Shown: positions 1 to 11,547, counted from the stretch's first letter. The stretch: DNA of 64,000 bases from Porphyra umbilicalis (GCA_002049455.2 KV918950.1:86700-150699); one strand, 5' to 3'. A program made the numbers and translations. Notes: generated by a model not told the origin, from the sequence alone.

Positions 1-1473
1 TTGGACTTGTGCGCTGGACACCAACCAGTACATCCAGTCCACGGCCTTAAACGATCGGAATTGGAGGTCGATGTTTCGCAACGACCGCGCCTGCGCCATG
101 GGCACCGTTCGCCTTGCCGCAACCATCTCGCGGCCAATCACCGCTACAGTTGCGGGAGACAGGACGTAATCTTCATTGGCCACGCCCTCCACTGGCACTT
201 TGCCAGCAAATAGCTTCCATAGCAGCGGGGCCACGTTTTGCATCAAGAGATGCATAGCGTCATAGGGAGCGGCTGCAGGTCCGATACGCCACAGGTGCGA
301 CAAATGGGGATAGGCCTGCCGCATAGCGTTAGAAGGTGCAAAGAGCAGTGAATGACCTTTGACTCCCGACTTCTTCGATAGGGCTTTTTGGAAGGCCAAG
401 GATCGTCCGATTGACCTGGCCTCCTCAACCTCATCCGCGTCCCGTTGCATCCTCTCGGCGGACCGTCGCGGCACGGTACAGCCCTCGATGGAGAAAAGGA
501 TCTCGCCACTAGTCGGGTCCCTTGGAGGGAAGTAGTGGTGATTGCTGGCCGCGTGATACACCCCGTGAAATTCACGACTCCGGCTCGGGGAATACCCATT
601 ATACCCCGTGATATTCAAGAGAATATCGAACGCCGACATGTCAGCCGTGAATTGAGCCACATGTGCTCGCACAGTGCGGAGTTGGGAGGATCCAGCAATG
701 CGAATGTCCGGAATTCCGCGCGCAAGCTGGTTCAGCTCCGCCACGAGAGGGTGCAGGAACGAGTCCAAGTCGACAGGCTGTCGCGGGCCCGCAGTAATCG
801 CAACGACAATCTGGCAGATATTGCGTGTCCGTACACCCGGCGATAGGTTAAGTACGGTCACGATTATCGGCCAGCCCTGAAATCCTCTTTGGCGCCATGC
901 CTCAAAGCCGTCCGTAGACACGCTCAGGGCAATGTCGGTATCTTCATCGAAGAGTCCCGCGCGCAGCGCCTCAAGAAAAGTCAGGCCATCATGCCAGTCG
1001 TGCAGCCCCTCCCTTTGCTTCCCATCAGAGTTCCTGCTGGCTGCGCTGCGCGCTTCCTTCATGCCGGCCATCATGTCAGGACCCAAAATTGGGTCGCTCA
1101 GCATATTGATGAGCCAGGCAGTCAGGGGCCAGTAGGTCATCTGCCGGGCCGGCTTGCCCGATGCCGTGTATCGCGCGGTGCCGCAGGCGTCGCACGAAGT
1201 CAGGCGTGACCGTTTGTGCGTGAAGGCGACGCAGCCGTTCAGGCAGCAGTCCACCTGGCGCTTCTCGACGTTTACGCTCGCCTCGATGAACTTTCGCATG
1301 AGGTACGGAGTTCGGTACTTAGCGTCGCATGAGCTCAGCTTAAGCAGATCCGCGAACGCCGCCTCAGACAGCCCATGGTTGACGGCGTAAGTAAAGAGTG
1401 CCAAATCTTTGGCACACTCTCCAAATTGATCCATCGGCAGCTGCACCTCGTTAAAGCTTACAGCATCCTGCAT
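1..1473 (-). CDS. Tnp2-like (CACTA/EnSpm type) transposase, partial
   Basis: The reverse strand is one unbroken frame from about 1671 to the left edge, where the gene runs out of the window. The first in-frame Met is at 1473, giving 491 codons. The protein has a Cys cluster (CC at residues 76-77, C81, then C94 and C97 in SCDACGTARY) that looks like a zinc ribbon. Then comes ALSVSTDGFEAW (D188) followed by GPRQPVDLDSFLHPLVAEL, and later PYDAMHLLMQNV (D405). This order matches Tnp2/Transposase_21 proteins of CACTA elements, in which the Asp before GF and the Asp of the D-x-H motif are candidate catalytic residues. Upstream the frame is closed by TGA at 1672-1674, and a C run near 1722-1733 may separate a missing 5' part. 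There are no stops, so this copy is probably recent. The family is fairly sure; the start is not. Confidence 0.75.
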   Translation of the reverse strand, partial: MQDAVSFNEVQLPMDQFGECAKDLALFTYAVNHGLSEAAFADLLKLSSCDAKYRTPYLMRKFIEASVNVEKRQVDCCLNGCVAFTHKRSRLTSCDACGTARYTASGKPARQMTYWPLTAWLINMLSDPILGPDMMAGMKEARSAASRNSDGKQREGLHDWHDGLTFLEALRAGLFDEDTDIALSVSTDGFEAWRQRGFQGWPIIVTVLNLSPGVRTRNICQIVVAITAGPRQPVDLDSFLHPLVAELNQLARGIPDIRIAGSSQLRTVRAHVAQFTADMSAFDILLNITGYNGYSPSRSREFHGVYHAASNHHYFPPRDPTSGEILFSIEGCTVPRRSAERMQRDADEVEEARSIGRSLAFQKALSKKSGVKGHSLLFAPSNAMRQAYPHLSHLWRIGPAAAPYDAMHLLMQNVAPLLWKLFAGKVPVEGVANEDYVLSPATVAVIGREMVAARRTVPMAQARSLRNIDLQFRSFKAVDWMYWLVSSAQVQ

Positions 1474-1673
1474 GACAGGTTCCGGTGGCCCAATCGGAAG
1501 GGCGGAGTCAGCAGCGGGGTCCTCCACAACGAAAGCGGCGGGAGGCACGTCGGTGGAGTCCTCAGAATCCACGTCTGTGCTCGCCACGCTGCTCTCGTCG
1601 CCTTCACCAGCCCGACCCACATGTTGCTTGGCACGGAGGGGGCTATCCTCGCTGCAAGCAGCGGCCCCCCTTC

Positions 1674-2876
1674 AGCCGTGTGGTCAGGTCCTGGTGGAAA
1701 GTCCTCGCCCGCGGCCCCTCCCCCCCCCCCCCCTCAGAGCCCCCGGCCAGTCCGACCGGAGGCTCGTCCCCATCTGACGCTGTGCTGCTACCAGCGGGGC
1801 CCATAAGACCTCCGCTGGCGACACGTCCTTCTGACAGCCGTTGTCGCTTAATCCGCTGGTGGCGGAACCAGCTTGGTGGGGGTGCGCGGGTGGACGTGGG
1901 GGCAGGGTCAAAAGGGTTCGGGGTGGGTCGGGGGTGGGGGGCCGGGTGTGGGGTAGTGGCGTTGTTGGAAGTGCGGCCGAGGTTGGGCTGGAGGTGGGAT
2001 TGTGAAAGCCTGCTTCAACGTTCATGCCTTAGGGAGCCAGTGCACGGTTCTGCAGTCAGCCTGCCTTCTGAGCTGTCAACGCTTCCACGCTCACAACTGC
2101 CTGCAGTGCTATCAGTAGCATGGGCCTGCCCCTCAAGTGTACAAACACGCACTCAGAAGTGCGTAGATGTCGGTCACTGCCCTCTATTGCCCCGTTCTGG
2201 CACAGCCTTGGCCTTTTTGGGACAGCACAGCCCTGAGACTGGGCGTGCCAGCTCCTCTGAAGCCGCCCTGGTCAGCGTAAGGTGGGATGCACACAGTAGA
2301 GAGGGACACGTAAACAGCTCTTGGGCCACTCGTTTGCGCAATCGGCAGCCCGCCCTGGCGGCACGTGACCGTTCGACCGGCATGACTCAGCCTCGAAGAC
2401 CTTGCACAACCTGACAAGGTGCGACCGCAACACACGTCACGCACTCGTGCGGATTCAATCCATATTGGTACCGAAAGGTCTCCACGTGTCCCGCTAGATT
2501 GCGTTGATTTAAGCGCTTTGGGCTCCGTTCGCACGCTTTCCGTGACATGTTCGGCACGTATTCGACGGACGCCTCTTCATTTCGATACTTGCGACGACGC
2601 TGATACGTGTCCTTCGTTGGCAACCACCCACTGCGGCCAACAACGCCGAGGCCAACGGCGCGCAGATCTTCGAAAGGTAGCCCACTCTATTTCACCCATT
2701 ACATTGCCCGTTGGCAACGCGTTGGCTGGTTGGCAACTGACCACTCGCAGGGCCACACGTAGCGGTTTCATTTCACCGCTTCAGACCGTTGGCCCGACAT
2801 TGGTGGGAATGCTCTTACACCACCCACACGCCCCCGGTTGGATCTGGCTTTTGAGGATCGCATCCCGCGCTACGCT
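1674..2876. other. No gene recognised upstream of the transposase
   Basis: This stretch carries a C run near 1722-1733 and G-rich low-complexity sequence around 1870-1960. Open frames exist on both strands but none has a recognisable domain. It may hold the 5' end of the Tnp2-like element and the decayed 3' part of the Harbinger gene beside it. Confidence 0.4.
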
Positions 2877-3369
2877 GAAGGAGGCAATTGCCCATCCCAA
2901 AATCAAAAGAAAGCGAGGGGGTTGTGTTAACAGCGTCAACAACCTCTCAGAGCGCCCGGTACATGGTCGAAGGATAAATCCGAAAGGCGGCGCAAACGTC
3001 CAAGTAGCTCCCTCCTCCCAGGTACCGCAAGGAAATAGCCGTGCGGCACGCAAGGGACAGTCCACGGCGAGGCAGCCTCGGTCGCAAGCTGTCCACCAGG
3101 TCCACGGATGCATCAACAGGCATCCGCAAGACTCGACAAAAGTGCTCACGATAGCGAGTCTGGATGTCGTCCGCGGTCAGGGGGATGGTGGAAAAGTGCG
3201 GTGGTGCCGCGTCGGTGGTGGTATAGTGGAATCTTGATGGCAGGGGAGAGTAGGGGACCGGACGGGAAATTTTACCCCGTTGGTAATGCATCGCGGCGGC
3301 GGCGTTGGTAGCAAACGCCGCCGTCACTGTTTGCCACGCGGGTGGCAACATGGTGCGGCGCAAATGCAT
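2877..3369 (-). pseudogene. PIF/Harbinger-like transposase, N-terminal fragment
   Basis: A 140-codon frame starts at 3369 and holds the region preceding the DDE core of Harbinger (DDE_Tnp_4) transposases. It contains FCRVLRMPVDASVDLVDSLR, then AISLRYLGGGSYLDVCAAF and YPSTMYRAL. It stops at TGA (2947-2949), where relatives normally carry Trp. Beyond that stop the same frame continues with EVVDAVNTTPSLSFDFGMGN and QRSAGC, the usual continuation, so this is a nonsense mutation. Further down I could not find the Asp motifs of the catalytic core, and the sequence degenerates by about 2870. The gene is therefore dead. Its presence fits the Harbinger-type TIR element at 30670-31066, although the two cannot be linked directly. 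Confidence 0.6.
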
Positions 3370-4320
3370 GAACGGCCTGAAGGATGTGGAAGGGACTCGG
3401 GTATGTGGCCACGTCTCTCAGCCAGTGCCCATGTGCTCTCGGCGACGAGGGCACACCATAACATACTTGGTGTGCCAAATTGAAAAAGTACTTTCCGCAG
3501 CTGCACGCTGCGCTTAGTTTTTTCGCAGATTGGTGCATTCATGGACGCAGCTGCACAGCTGCTGCGAACGGGCCTGAGTGTCGTCGCTGCATGCACCGCG
3601 GCCGGGCTGGGGCACCCATCCGGTGGCCGCGAGCCCAATCCCCGGGGGGTTGCATTCCGGGCTTGCCTGCGCGCGCGCGCGCGCAGTCGTGACCGCGCAC
3701 GGGCGCAACAACGGTTTCGGGGTGGCGCCGCTCGTTTTGTTTTGGTGATGGAAGCAGCTAGCCTGGTGGGCGCGCTGGAGGTGGAAGGCCGTTGCGCTGC
3801 GCGGGCAGAGATTCCTTCGGGGGGTGTACCGAACGGGGATGGAGACGGTGCCGTCCCGCTGGCCTGTGAGGGCGTGCGGTGAGGGGTGGGGGGGATCTAG
3901 CAGCGGCGGTGTGGAGAGACGCATCATTGTTGAATAGCAGTGGGTGGACGCTGGCGACAGTGCACGGCTTGCATGTACCTGTGGGGCCATGAGCGCAGCC
4001 GGCGTCAGCGTCGAGTTGCGGTGACAGGGGTACGTGGATCTGTGGGGGCTTCGACAGCAGGCGGCTCCTTCACGGACCGGTTCGTGCGGAAGTGCGTGTC
4101 CGGTAGTCCCAGAATGATGTAGTGCATGCTGGGGAGGGGCTTTGATGTCTTTCTTCTCTGTTGATGCCTATTGTACTACTGCCCCCATCACCGTGGCTTC
4201 CACTTTTGATTCCACACCGGCACCCGTCAATTTTCCGATGGTGCATATTGGTGCAAGGGGATTCTGTGCGCCACCATCGCACTGTTGACGGAGGACTGAC
4301 TGGCATCGCCCTGGCTGCTG
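3370..4320. other. No gene recognised
   Basis: There is a short (CG)n tract near 3669-3683 and otherwise GC-rich sequence. The open frames on both strands lack conserved motifs and look like by-products of base composition. Confidence 0.5.
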
Positions 4321-5106
4321 GACTGCTGCCCCTATGCTGCTGCTCTTCTGTGGGTGACAACAGAGGGAGATAGGGATGTAGCTGTCGTGGGTACGGCTGG
4401 CCAATGTTTTTTGCCGAGATAAAAATCCAGTTCTCTGTTGTTTTTGGACATAAACACGGAGCCACAGTAGCCACATAGGAGAGCTGCGTCACTCGCTGTA
4501 CAGTGTAAGAGAGTGCACCAAGCAGCTTGAGAGAAGCGCGTGGACGATGGCACCGATTGCGCTTTACTGGGAAATAATGGAGACATGGGGTACAAGCACA
4601 AAGAACAGGATGCGAAACAGCAATACATAGAACAATTGAGCATATAGGATAAAAAAGAGTACAACCGTGCGCAACACAATCAAGCGCCCCACCATCAAAC
4701 TGCATTGAAAAGCGGACTGCTGCCCCTATGCTGCTGCTCTTCTGTGGGTGACAACAGAGGGAGATAGGGATGTAGCTGTCGTGGGTACGGCTGGCCAATG
4801 TTTTTTGCCGAGATAAAAATCCAGTTCTCTGTTGTTTTTCGACATAAACACGGAGCCACAGTAGCCACATAGGAGAGCTGCGTCACTCGATGTACAGTGT
4901 AAGAGAGTGCACCAAGCAGCTTGAGAGAAGCGCGTGGACGATGGCACCGATTGCGCTTTACTGGGAAATAATGGAGACATGGGGTACAAGCACAAAGAAC
5001 AGGATGCGAAACAGCAATACATAGAACAATTGAGCATATAGGATAAAAAAGAGTACAACCGTGCGCAACACAATCAAGCGCCCGACCATCAAACTGCATT
5101 GAAAAG
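4321..5106. repeat. 394-bp tandem duplication, two copies
   Basis: Copy 1 is 4321-4714 and copy 2 is 4715-5106. I found only three substitutions by reading (around positions 4447, 4496 and 4691 of the first copy), so the duplication is recent. The unit is AT-richer than its surroundings. Its right end includes the stop codon of the decayed Ulp1 frame that follows. Reverse-strand frames of 115 and 266 codons cross it, but they show no known domain. Confidence 0.9.
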
Positions 5107-8100
5107 CACCTCGGCTGCCATACGGCGCCAATAGTAGTTGATATTGATGGCAACGTCGGTGATAGGGTGGCCGCGCGCCATGGTGTCGATTGTCTTGCGC
5201 ACGAACACGCCGCAGTTTTTACTTTTGCTCTGCTGTGGACCAGTTCGACGCATTGGGCAAGCCATCCACCTGCGCTCCGGCTCTCCCCGAGCTGCAGCCT
5301 CGTCCTTGGCCCAGCGGCAGAGGTTGGCCGTGCCGGACGAGTTCTCTCCGCCGAGGTAGTCGTAGAGGAGCACGTTTCAGGCGGCCGGCTTGATCACAGC
5401 CAACACCCAACGGTCCCCGCCGACGTGACACGGGATGTAAATGTCGGCGGCCATAATTGTCGGAAGATGCCGCGACCAGCGGGCGACGTTGGCATGGTTG
5501 TGCACTCCGTTTCGAAGCATCGCATCATAGAAATATGACTTGAAGAAGACGAGCGTCGGTACGCTCGGGGACCGCGTGGCCTGCGCGCGGTGCCGCACCT
5601 CTTATAGGTAGATATACCAGTTGATCATTCCGCCCGATAATTTTTGCAAAGGCATGTAGCGGAGAAGATCCGAGTAGGATAGCGGCTCGTTGTTGGTTTG
5701 CACGGTGATGGGGTCGACGGGCGGCGGCACCTCCCGCGCGCGCTCAAGGGCCGCTGCGGTGGCCATCATGGCTGCCGACGTCAGCGGTGACACTGGGTCG
5801 TTGGGGTCGACCACAGACCGACGCGGCTCTGCGTCTGTCGACTCGATGCTGTCGGTCGCCGCCACCATGGGCAGTGGCACCATCCAGTCGTCGTCCGTAC
5901 ACGACACGCCGTCCACGCGCCGCGCAGCTTCCGACCCTGAGTGTGGTATTCTCCTTGACGAGGCAGTCGTTTGCGTAGCGCCTTCCCGCGGAGACACTGG
6001 CGCTGTGGCAGCGAACCCACTTGTCACTGCCCCCGTATTCTTGGAGCCGTTTCGGGGGATGCACTTGTCGCAGGCGCTCCGCTCCTTGTTTGAGCACTAA
6101 TCGCCTTGACGCCGCTTCTCTTCAAGGCGGCCGCCGACGTGACGCGACCCCGAAACGGCCGCCTCAGCTTGGCGCCGCAAAGCAGACGTGCGGGGAGGAC
6201 AGCATCCGCAACAGCACGATCAGCAGCAGGAAAATCAACAACCGCATGAACGGTCCCACTGGTAGCATCTCTGCCTTCACGCTCGTTGCCTTGGTTGAGT
6301 GGCACTTGGTCGGGGGGTGCATCGTCCTCATCGGTCCCCATCAGCGTCGCACCGTCGCTGGTGTCACTCTGTCACCCAAAGAGCGAGTGCTCATCACTAG
6401 ACGAGTCGTCTGTGGTGTGCTCCTCGGATTCATCGCCGGCGGCAGCCCGTGTTTCCGCTTCAGCGCCGGCTGCCTCCCCAGGAGGAGCATCTCGAAAGGA
6501 GTTGGCCACACCACAATGTAGAAGCAGTGATAGACGAAGCTGGACGCCCACGTCTTGGCCTGCACCATCTGCGCAGATGTGCGCCGACCAGCTGATGCCG
6601 CTAGAGGTGGTGAGGCTGGTGGTAAAGACGTCAAGGAACTTCTGCTGCTGGATAAAGGAGCAGGTGACGGGCTGCCGGAAGAGGAGCGGGGCCGAGAAGG
6701 TGTACTTGCTGCGTGTGCCGACGAATCATTAGATGCTCGGGATCTTGAAGAAGACGGGGCCAAACGGCTGCCGCGCGTAGACGACGGCGGGAGTGATGCC
6801 GCTGGCTCGGAAGCCGGCACAAGACGAAGAAGAGCGGGCGGCGGCAAAGGGGGGCGGCTTGCGCGGATGGCGACAAGAAGAACGACCAGGCCGTGGCCTC
6901 GGCCGCCGCCAGGTCCGTCGAGTCCAAAACGCGCGCCCTTACACGGTTGAAGAAGACACGCCGCACGGCAGCGGAGCTGATGGTGCACGAGAATGCGATG
7001 GGCATGTCGGCGCGCGAGACGTCCACCATCTGCCACAGCATGGGCGCAATCTTGTCCTGCGGCACACTGAGCATCTGCCCGTGGACCGAAACGACCTCAA
7101 ACGCGGCGGCCGTCGACTCGTTGCGTTACTCGATGAGATCAAGCCTCGGCTGGTCTGCAACGTCCCATTGTTCCTCTCTTGCCACTTCACCGTCGTCATT
7201 CGCAGCGCCGTCAGCTGCAGCCTCGGCGCGGGCATTCCCTTCTCCGCATCTTGTGCATAAAAAGGCCCCGGCGGAGATAACGAGGGTGTCTGAAAACTCA
7301 CCCGATGCGTCAGAAAGCAGTTGCCGAGCGCCACCCGGCTCGGAGCCCTTACACACACCCGTGTTGCGCATGATGCTCGTGAGACACTCGGTCGCGGCCG
7401 CCATAATCGACCGCCCGATCACGCTGAACTCCACCACAGATTCCAGAAACATGCGCGTGTAGATGACCTGCGGCGACTCCGCGAGAAGCGCGTGGACCGA
7501 CCCGTTGAACTCCACCACGTGCCCGGCGGTGCAAGTCCAGGTGCACACAAAGATGGTCGCCTCTACACGCATGCTAAACAGCACGGCTCGCCGCATGGTG
7601 CAAGGCTTGCCGCCGCAAACTTCGTCGCACTCAATGCACTGCTCCTCGATGAACAGCTCGGGGAACATGCACAGGTGCCCTTGGGCGCGCAACTTGTCGC
7701 ACGTCTCGTGGTACGCGACACAGTAGTCGACCTCGTGCGCGCACGGGAACATACAGGGACCTGACCGCCGCCTTGGTTGCGTCAAGCAGGGGGAAGCGCG
7801 TGATCCCCTCTGCATGGCCGCCCCTGTCAGCCGGAGCGCCGACAACTGCACCATCCATCTCATAGTCGCTGTCGCCGTCGCTATTTCTGCCGCTCATATG
7901 CAACGTGTCCATCATTATCGCTGCGGCGGCGAATGAATCGGCCGCGCCGATCTTGCAGGTCGTGTTGACCCGCTTGGCGTGGATGCACCCACGCGGCTGG
8001 GACAAACACGAGGGGAGCAAGCAGCACGCGAGCTGGTGGGGGTTCTTGTGCGGCTTGATAATGACGGGGGCCCATACCTCCATGTCGGCGTACTACACAG

Positions 8101-8929
8101 CGTACAAGGGGGTGTTCTTGGTCCGGCCGCGGACGCCCGCGTCCTCAATTGTCATTCCCGTCAAGGGCTCAGGCGTGGTCGTGTCTTCAATCTCCATGCC
8201 TCGGTGCAGCACCAGCTACAGATTCACCAAGACGGCGGGCGGGCCAAGCTCGGCGGCAACGACGCCGTAGGCGAGCCGCAACGCCTCGACGTGACGGCAG
8301 GTCGACCCGATCCCGGTGATGACGCCGAGCTCGGGGTGCATCACTTCGCTTTCGGAGTAGGTCGCGCGCCCCCGGCTAAGTAAGTTACCGCACGATCAGA
8401 AGAAGAGCACCAAGCCACCAAGCAGCAGCGGCCATACTGCGTTTGGGTCGTTGCAATCAAAGAAGACGAATGCCAGGCCGTTGGCCACGGCGCTGCCGTC
8501 CAGGCTGCCGGGAGGAGCCGGCAGGACGATGAGGGTGAAGTGGGAGTAGAACACCCGCTGAAGCTCCTAGGCGAGCCCCTCCGTCAAAGACGCAACAGAG
8601 CGCTGATGTGCTCGTTGTCGCCGAGGAGCCGTTGACCCCCTGCCTACCCCCGTGAACCGCGACGTGTCCAGCACCCGTTGAACGGCTAAATGGGCCGCCT
8701 CGTCCGACAGCAGCTGATTGTTACGACGACGCACACCGACTCCACCATACCCTATGCGTGTGTCAGGGGTCTCCGGCACGCGCGCGGTCCTCTGTGCCAA
8801 CAAGGTCTTCGAGCCGGCCACAGCTCCCAATGTATCATAATACGCCACGGCATTCCACACGAAGCCCTCCAGATCATTCGCCGACAGGTCTTCGACTGAC
8901 GACCCGCTGGGCAACATCCCGCCAGACAA
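5089..8929 (-). pseudogene. Decayed cysteine-cluster/Ulp1-protease transposon protein
   Basis: One reverse-strand coding sequence can be followed through several breaks. The N-terminal part (8929-8570) is unrecognised. Two in-frame TAGs follow (8216-8218, 8093-8095). A Cys/His cluster comes next: LACCLLPSC, RGCIHAKRVN, and after a frameshift near 7755, CAHEVDYCVAYHETCDKL and EEQCIECDEVC. This resembles the CxC clusters associated with KDZ transposases. A TAA (7126-7128) interrupts the frame, which then reads on through MLWQMVDVSRADMPIAF. The C-terminus (6027-5089) is a Ulp1/C48 peptidase with PLSYSDLLRYMPLQ, VARWSRHLPTIMAADIYIP, WVLAVIKP and SKNCGVFVRKTID. It is split by TAA (5602-5604) and TGA (5377-5379). 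The expected catalytic His before WVLAVI is Arg, while the Cys of NCGVF is kept. KDZ/Zisupton elements are known to carry such proteases, but I could not see the KDZ catalytic core. The Ulp1 call is firm; the element class is tentative. Confidence 0.6.
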
Positions 8930-10096
8930 TTATGTCCGGTCCGTCTCTGTCAAATCGGGCACCAACAGGGGAGCAATATTGGAGAGGAGGAAGGGCTTGA
9001 CAGCACAGTAGTGCAGGCCCCTCCAACGGGATGGTGGTGCCTGGCTCTGCAGGGCGGCGGTGCCGGCCGCGTGGGGCGGCGGTGGAGGCCGGGCAGGGTG
9101 GCGGTGGCGGACGGGCGGGGTGGCCGTGACGGCTGGGCGGGGTGGCGGTGGCGGCCGGGTGGGGTGGCGGTGGCGGCCGGGAGGGTGCACGGAAAGGGCG
9201 AGCAGGCCCAATGCCGTGCAGGACGAGGGGGTGCGCAGACGCGGCATGCAGCGTGTGTGGGCCACCTGACGATCGTCGCTGAGGAGATTTGCAAGCGACG
9301 AGAAAGGGGTCGGACGACGGTCGATTTTCGGCTTACGTCATGCACCAGCCGATATATCATCGATAGCAGACCTGTCCACAACAATGCCCGCCCGTATCTC
9401 CAGGGGCAGATCACGCTTCATCCGGGCAGGGCCAGGCCGACCGGAAGCGTCGGATCACGCATACTGCACTCTGATTGGCTGCATGCCGTTTTTCCAGACG
9501 CAGGGGATCGTACAAACGGCGATTTGAGCTCATATGGGCGCCTGTTGATTGGTTTAATCGGCGTTTGTAGAAGCGACAAACCGGACTGGGGGCCTTCCTT
9601 TACGAAGGGGCGCCGCAACAGCGTCTACCAGCGTGGCACACGTGGTGTCGTGCTAGCACGTCACAGACACGCGCTTTTCATTGGCTGCCGAGCTTGTGCG
9701 ATGAGGCGGATCACGCAGCAAGACACACCAAGCCGCAACACGAAGGCGTGATGTTTCCCGCGTTGATACCCGTACAGTCCATCCCCTGGGGCGGCCAACC
9801 GCCGCCCCAAAATCCCTCTTGCGTTGCTGCCACGAGCAGCCAGTCCACACTCGCCGGCGCACCCGTACGCCTAACACCCGCAGCGGGGCACCGCTAGGGC
9901 TCGCAGATACTCCGCCCCACCAGACTACCCCCTTGCGCTGTCTTGCCCGGTGCGGAGCTGACGCTACCGCCGCCAGCAGATCGCACCGTACACGCACTTT
10001 TGCCCACGCGGCACCACTGGGGTGCCGTACACTGCTGCTATATCAGCAGGTGGCTGTCCCCCCCCCCTGCCATTCCCCACAGCTTTTCCAATCCAC
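8930..10096. other. Non-coding stretch with a G-rich minisatellite
   Basis: Between about 9055 and 9190 a ~21-27 bp unit built on GGGTGGCGGTGGCGGCCGGG is repeated several times with point differences. The reverse strand reads as a His/Pro-rich frame and the forward strand as a Gly-rich one, which is typical of a minisatellite and not of a gene. The rest of the stretch (9200-10096) shows nothing recognisable. Confidence 0.6.
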
Positions 10097-10133
10097 TCAC
10101 ACACACAAACAAACACACGCACACGCACGCATA
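10097..10133. repeat. Imperfect CA-rich microsatellite
   Basis: The run consists of CACA, CAAA and CGCA steps and has no coding context. Confidence 0.8.
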
Positions 10134-10184
10134 CGCCGCGCGCCAGCACAGGTGGTCAGCGTACTGCCGCCTTCCTGCCAGACT

Positions 10185-10398
10185 CAACCAGGGATTCTTA
10201 TGGATATATCCCCGAGGATTGTATCCGTGCAGTATATCCGTGTCCACTTCGGATACGAGCCGGGGACGCATATCCAAAATGCATTCTGAGAAAAAGAGGA
10301 GAGGATATATCTATCCTGTCCGACAGAAATTGCCAGATTATATCGGATCCGTATCCCAGATATGAGAGGCAGGATACAGGGATATATATGGTTATGAG
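10185..10398. repeat. GGATA/TATCC-dense island 1
   Basis: About eleven copies of the pentamer GGATA or its complement TATCC fall within ~210 bp on both strands, in sequence that is locally AT-rich against a GC-rich background. Several lie head to head (GGATATATCC near 10201). A second, weaker cluster lies at 10745-10912. No coding frame explains it. Confidence 0.6.
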
Positions 10399-10744
10399 AC
10401 CCTCGGCATCTGGAAAGTTCTAGTTTAACGCAGTCGACCTCTCTTTTCGCGTGCCGCCAATCGGGGGATTAAAGTCGCAATATTTCGCCGCGACAAGCGG
10501 CGATCCAGCCCGACCCGGGTGGAACCGTTCAATCATGCGACACGATCCGAATGCGTTGTTGTCAGAGTGTGACACGAGATTTAGAACGGTCATTATCACG
10601 TCCGTTTACACGAACGGCGGGTAACCACGTCGACGGCGCCCGTTGGGGAGTTGAAATCAAGTGTGGATCTCAAGTCGTACTGACGTCCATTTAGCACGCG
10701 AATAACGGCTGGATGACGTTCTTCTTAGGCTCTAATTGAGCTGT

Positions 10745-10912
10745 CTGTCGGACGTGGGGGATTATATTCGGATCCAGTAATCGTAGCCGGATACGAATAT
10801 AATCTACGCAAACATCCGGTTCCGAAAGCAGATATCCTGATCCGTATCTCAGCTGAGGGAGTTATCCGTCATCAGATACGGAGGATCGGCGTGTATCCGT
10901 ATCCTATTACGG
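10745..10912. repeat. GGATA/TATCC island 2
   Basis: Five GGATA/TATCC pentamers and related GATCC or GATACGG steps occur in ~165 bp. They resemble island 1, 350 bp upstream, and may be a degraded copy of it. The island ends where the next open frame begins. Confidence 0.5.
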
Positions 10913-11547
10913 CCCAAAGAACATATCCTGACAACCCCTGGACCCAACCCAACCGACCGACCGCCCGCGGTGCCGCCGTCCGGGTGCTCGGGCTACAGCA
11001 GCCTTCCAAAGCGGCTTTCGGGGAGGTACCCGCTCCTGCCGTCTGTGCCGCCCCGGCATGGTCCCTGGATGCCGGCGACGGGCCCCCCGTGCTGACGCAG
11101 GCAGTGGGGGCGCTCGAGAGGGCGCTCGGGGTGCTGCACAAGGCCGGCGCGGCCACCGTCGGACCTGCCGTGCAAAAGATCTCTGACGCAAAGGTGCTGC
11201 TGGTGGGGCTAATGGCGCCCGAAAAGGGGCGCGCCCCCGCTCTCGCCCCCGCCATCCGCCAGTGCTCAAAGGACGGGTGCATTCCCACGAAGCCGCCCCC
11301 CAACAAGAAGGCACAGGAGGCGTCTCCTTTTGCGGCGGTCGGGGCGGCGCCCGCTGCAGCCGCCAGTGCCACCGAGGCGACGCTGGGCGGCGGCGACGGG
11401 CTGTTGCTGGCGGTAGCGGTGGCGGCGCTAGAGGAGGCGCTCTGGGTGCTGGACGCGGCTGGCGTGGCCGGCGTGGGGCCTTCCGTGCAGATGATCTCCG
11501 ACGCAAAGGTGCTGCTTGTGGGGCTGGTGAAGCTGGGCGGTATGTAG
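10891..11547 (+). CDS. Hypothetical protein with two ~38-residue repeats
   Basis: This 218-codon frame contains two similar blocks, AVGALERALGVLHKAGAATV with PAVQKISDAKVLLVGLM, and AVAALEEALWVLDAAGVAGV with PSVQMISDAKVLLVGLV, separated by ~60 residues. On this strand the blocks look like amphipathic helices. The reverse strand is also open for 286 codons, with Ser/Thr/Pro-rich repeats, so the coding strand is not certain. The underlying DNA is a ~120-bp imperfect direct repeat. I do not recognise a family, and no introns or start context help. It may be non-coding. Confidence 0.3.
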   Translation: MYPYPITAQRTYPDNPWTQPNRPTARGAAVRVLGLQQPSKAAFGEVPAPAVCAAPAWSLDAGDGPPVLTQAVGALERALGVLHKAGAATVGPAVQKISDAKVLLVGLMAPEKGRAPALAPAIRQCSKDGCIPTKPPPNKKAQEASPFAAVGAAPAAAASATEATLGGGDGLLLAVAVAALEEALWVLDAAGVAGVGPSVQMISDAKVLLVGLVKLGGM

